Below, piece by piece: positions 5,983 to 6,202 of a stretch of 6,202 bases of DNA. A program made the position numbers and the translations under genes. Every line of letters begins with the position of its first letter. Position 1 is the stretch's first letter. Origin of the DNA: Nitrospinota bacterium (GTDB taxonomy: Bacteria > JAUXIQ01); NCBI GenBank assembly GCA_030620925.1, contig JAUXIQ010000132.1, forward strand, positions 1 through 6,202. The letters run 5' to 3'. The notes beneath the pieces are model-generated. The model was given only the letters and a program-made list of their open reading frames with translations. It searched no databases and was not told the DNA's origin.

Positions 5983-5992
5983 TTTAATAGCC

Positions 5993-6077
5993 GGGGAGGT
6001 TCCCGAGTGGACAAAGGGAGCAGACTGTAAATCTGCCGGCTCAGCCTTCGGAGGTTCGAATCCTTCCCTCCCCACCA
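5993..6077 (+). tRNA. tRNA-Tyr, anticodon GUA
   Basis: The acceptor stem GGGGAGG (5993-5999) pairs with CCTCCCC (6067-6073). The anticodon stem is GCAGA (6020-6024) with TCTGC (6032-6036), and the loop CTGTAAA holds GTA at 6027-6029, so it reads UAC/UAU. A long variable arm with GGC/GCC pairing (6038-6046) makes it class II, as expected for bacterial tRNA-Tyr. The T stem is GGAGG (6050-6054) with CCTTC (6062-6066) around TTCGAAT. A6074 and encoded CCA (6075-6077) end the gene. Only ten bases separate it from tRNA-Thr, so both are very likely processed from one transcript. Confidence 0.96.
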
Positions 6078-6202
6078 TCTTGATTGGACGTTTCACAGCT
6101 GCTCTTCTCTGATACCCTTTCTAAAGCGATCTCAAGTGGGAGAGAATGGTTTTCCTATAGCGATTTGCGACGGGAAGAAAAACCCGTAACCGCTGCGTTG
6201 AA
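6078..6202. other. end region without a recognisable gene
   Basis: I see no convincing coding frame, tRNA or intrinsic terminator in these 125 bases. ACGGG (6170-6174) pairs with CCCGT (6183-6187) around an A-rich eight-base loop. AGCGAT occurs twice, at 6125-6130 and 6159-6164. Since no terminator is seen after tRNA-Tyr, the transcript may run on into a gene beyond the window. Threonine and tyrosine tRNAs are known to precede tuf or ribosomal genes in several bacteria, but nothing in the window shows this. Confidence 0.4.

Noticed and set aside
5875-6096. Minus-strand open frame of 73 residues
   Set aside because: It is the antisense of the two tRNA genes. Its residues (REGFEPP, WRRDSNPRPADYKSAALP) are the well-known false protein produced by translating tRNA genes backwards.

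Overview
The window looks like a piece of a Firmicutes chromosome, most likely from the class Clostridia. The gene order radA (end) - carD - yacL-like PIN/TRAM gene - ispD - ispF - cysS - rlmB matches the conserved radA-disA-yacL-ispD-ispF-(gltX-cysE)-cysS-(mrnC)-rlmB block known from Bacillus and its relatives. Strong G-rich Shine-Dalgarno sites, mixed base composition with AT-rich gaps, and tRNA genes with encoded CCA ends also fit. I cannot name the genus from the sequence alone.

Layout: 1-219 is the 3' end of radA. A gap with a possible promoter leads to carD (336-812), an RNA polymerase-binding regulator. After a 93-base AT-rich gap comes a membrane-anchored PIN/TRAM gene (906-1931). A 204-base gap with a strong stem-loop precedes ispD (GTG start at 2136) and ispF (2844-3320), two steps of the MEP isoprenoid pathway. 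Next is cysS (3335-4828). The gap between cysS and rlmB is almost filled by a 146-base nested palindromic element (4840-4985). rlmB (5014-5772) encodes a 2'-O-methyltransferase of the SpoU family. Two tandem promoter-like sites then precede tRNA-Thr(UGU) and tRNA-Tyr(GUA). No gene was found in the last 125 bases.

All genes lie on the plus strand. They are housekeeping genes for DNA recombination/repair, transcription, isoprenoid precursors, cysteine charging and rRNA/tRNA function. ispD, ispF and cysS are close enough to be co-transcribed. Compared with the Bacillus order, disA, gltX, cysE and mrnC are absent from their usual positions, and yacP-sigH does not follow rlmB directly.

The protein-coding genes belong to known families. 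I found no clear sign of a new defence or mobile gene system. The least ordinary sequence is the palindromic element at 4840-4985: two hairpins with matching layout sit in opposite orientation around a central palindrome, like a REPIN or MITE. The second is the structured gap before ispD.
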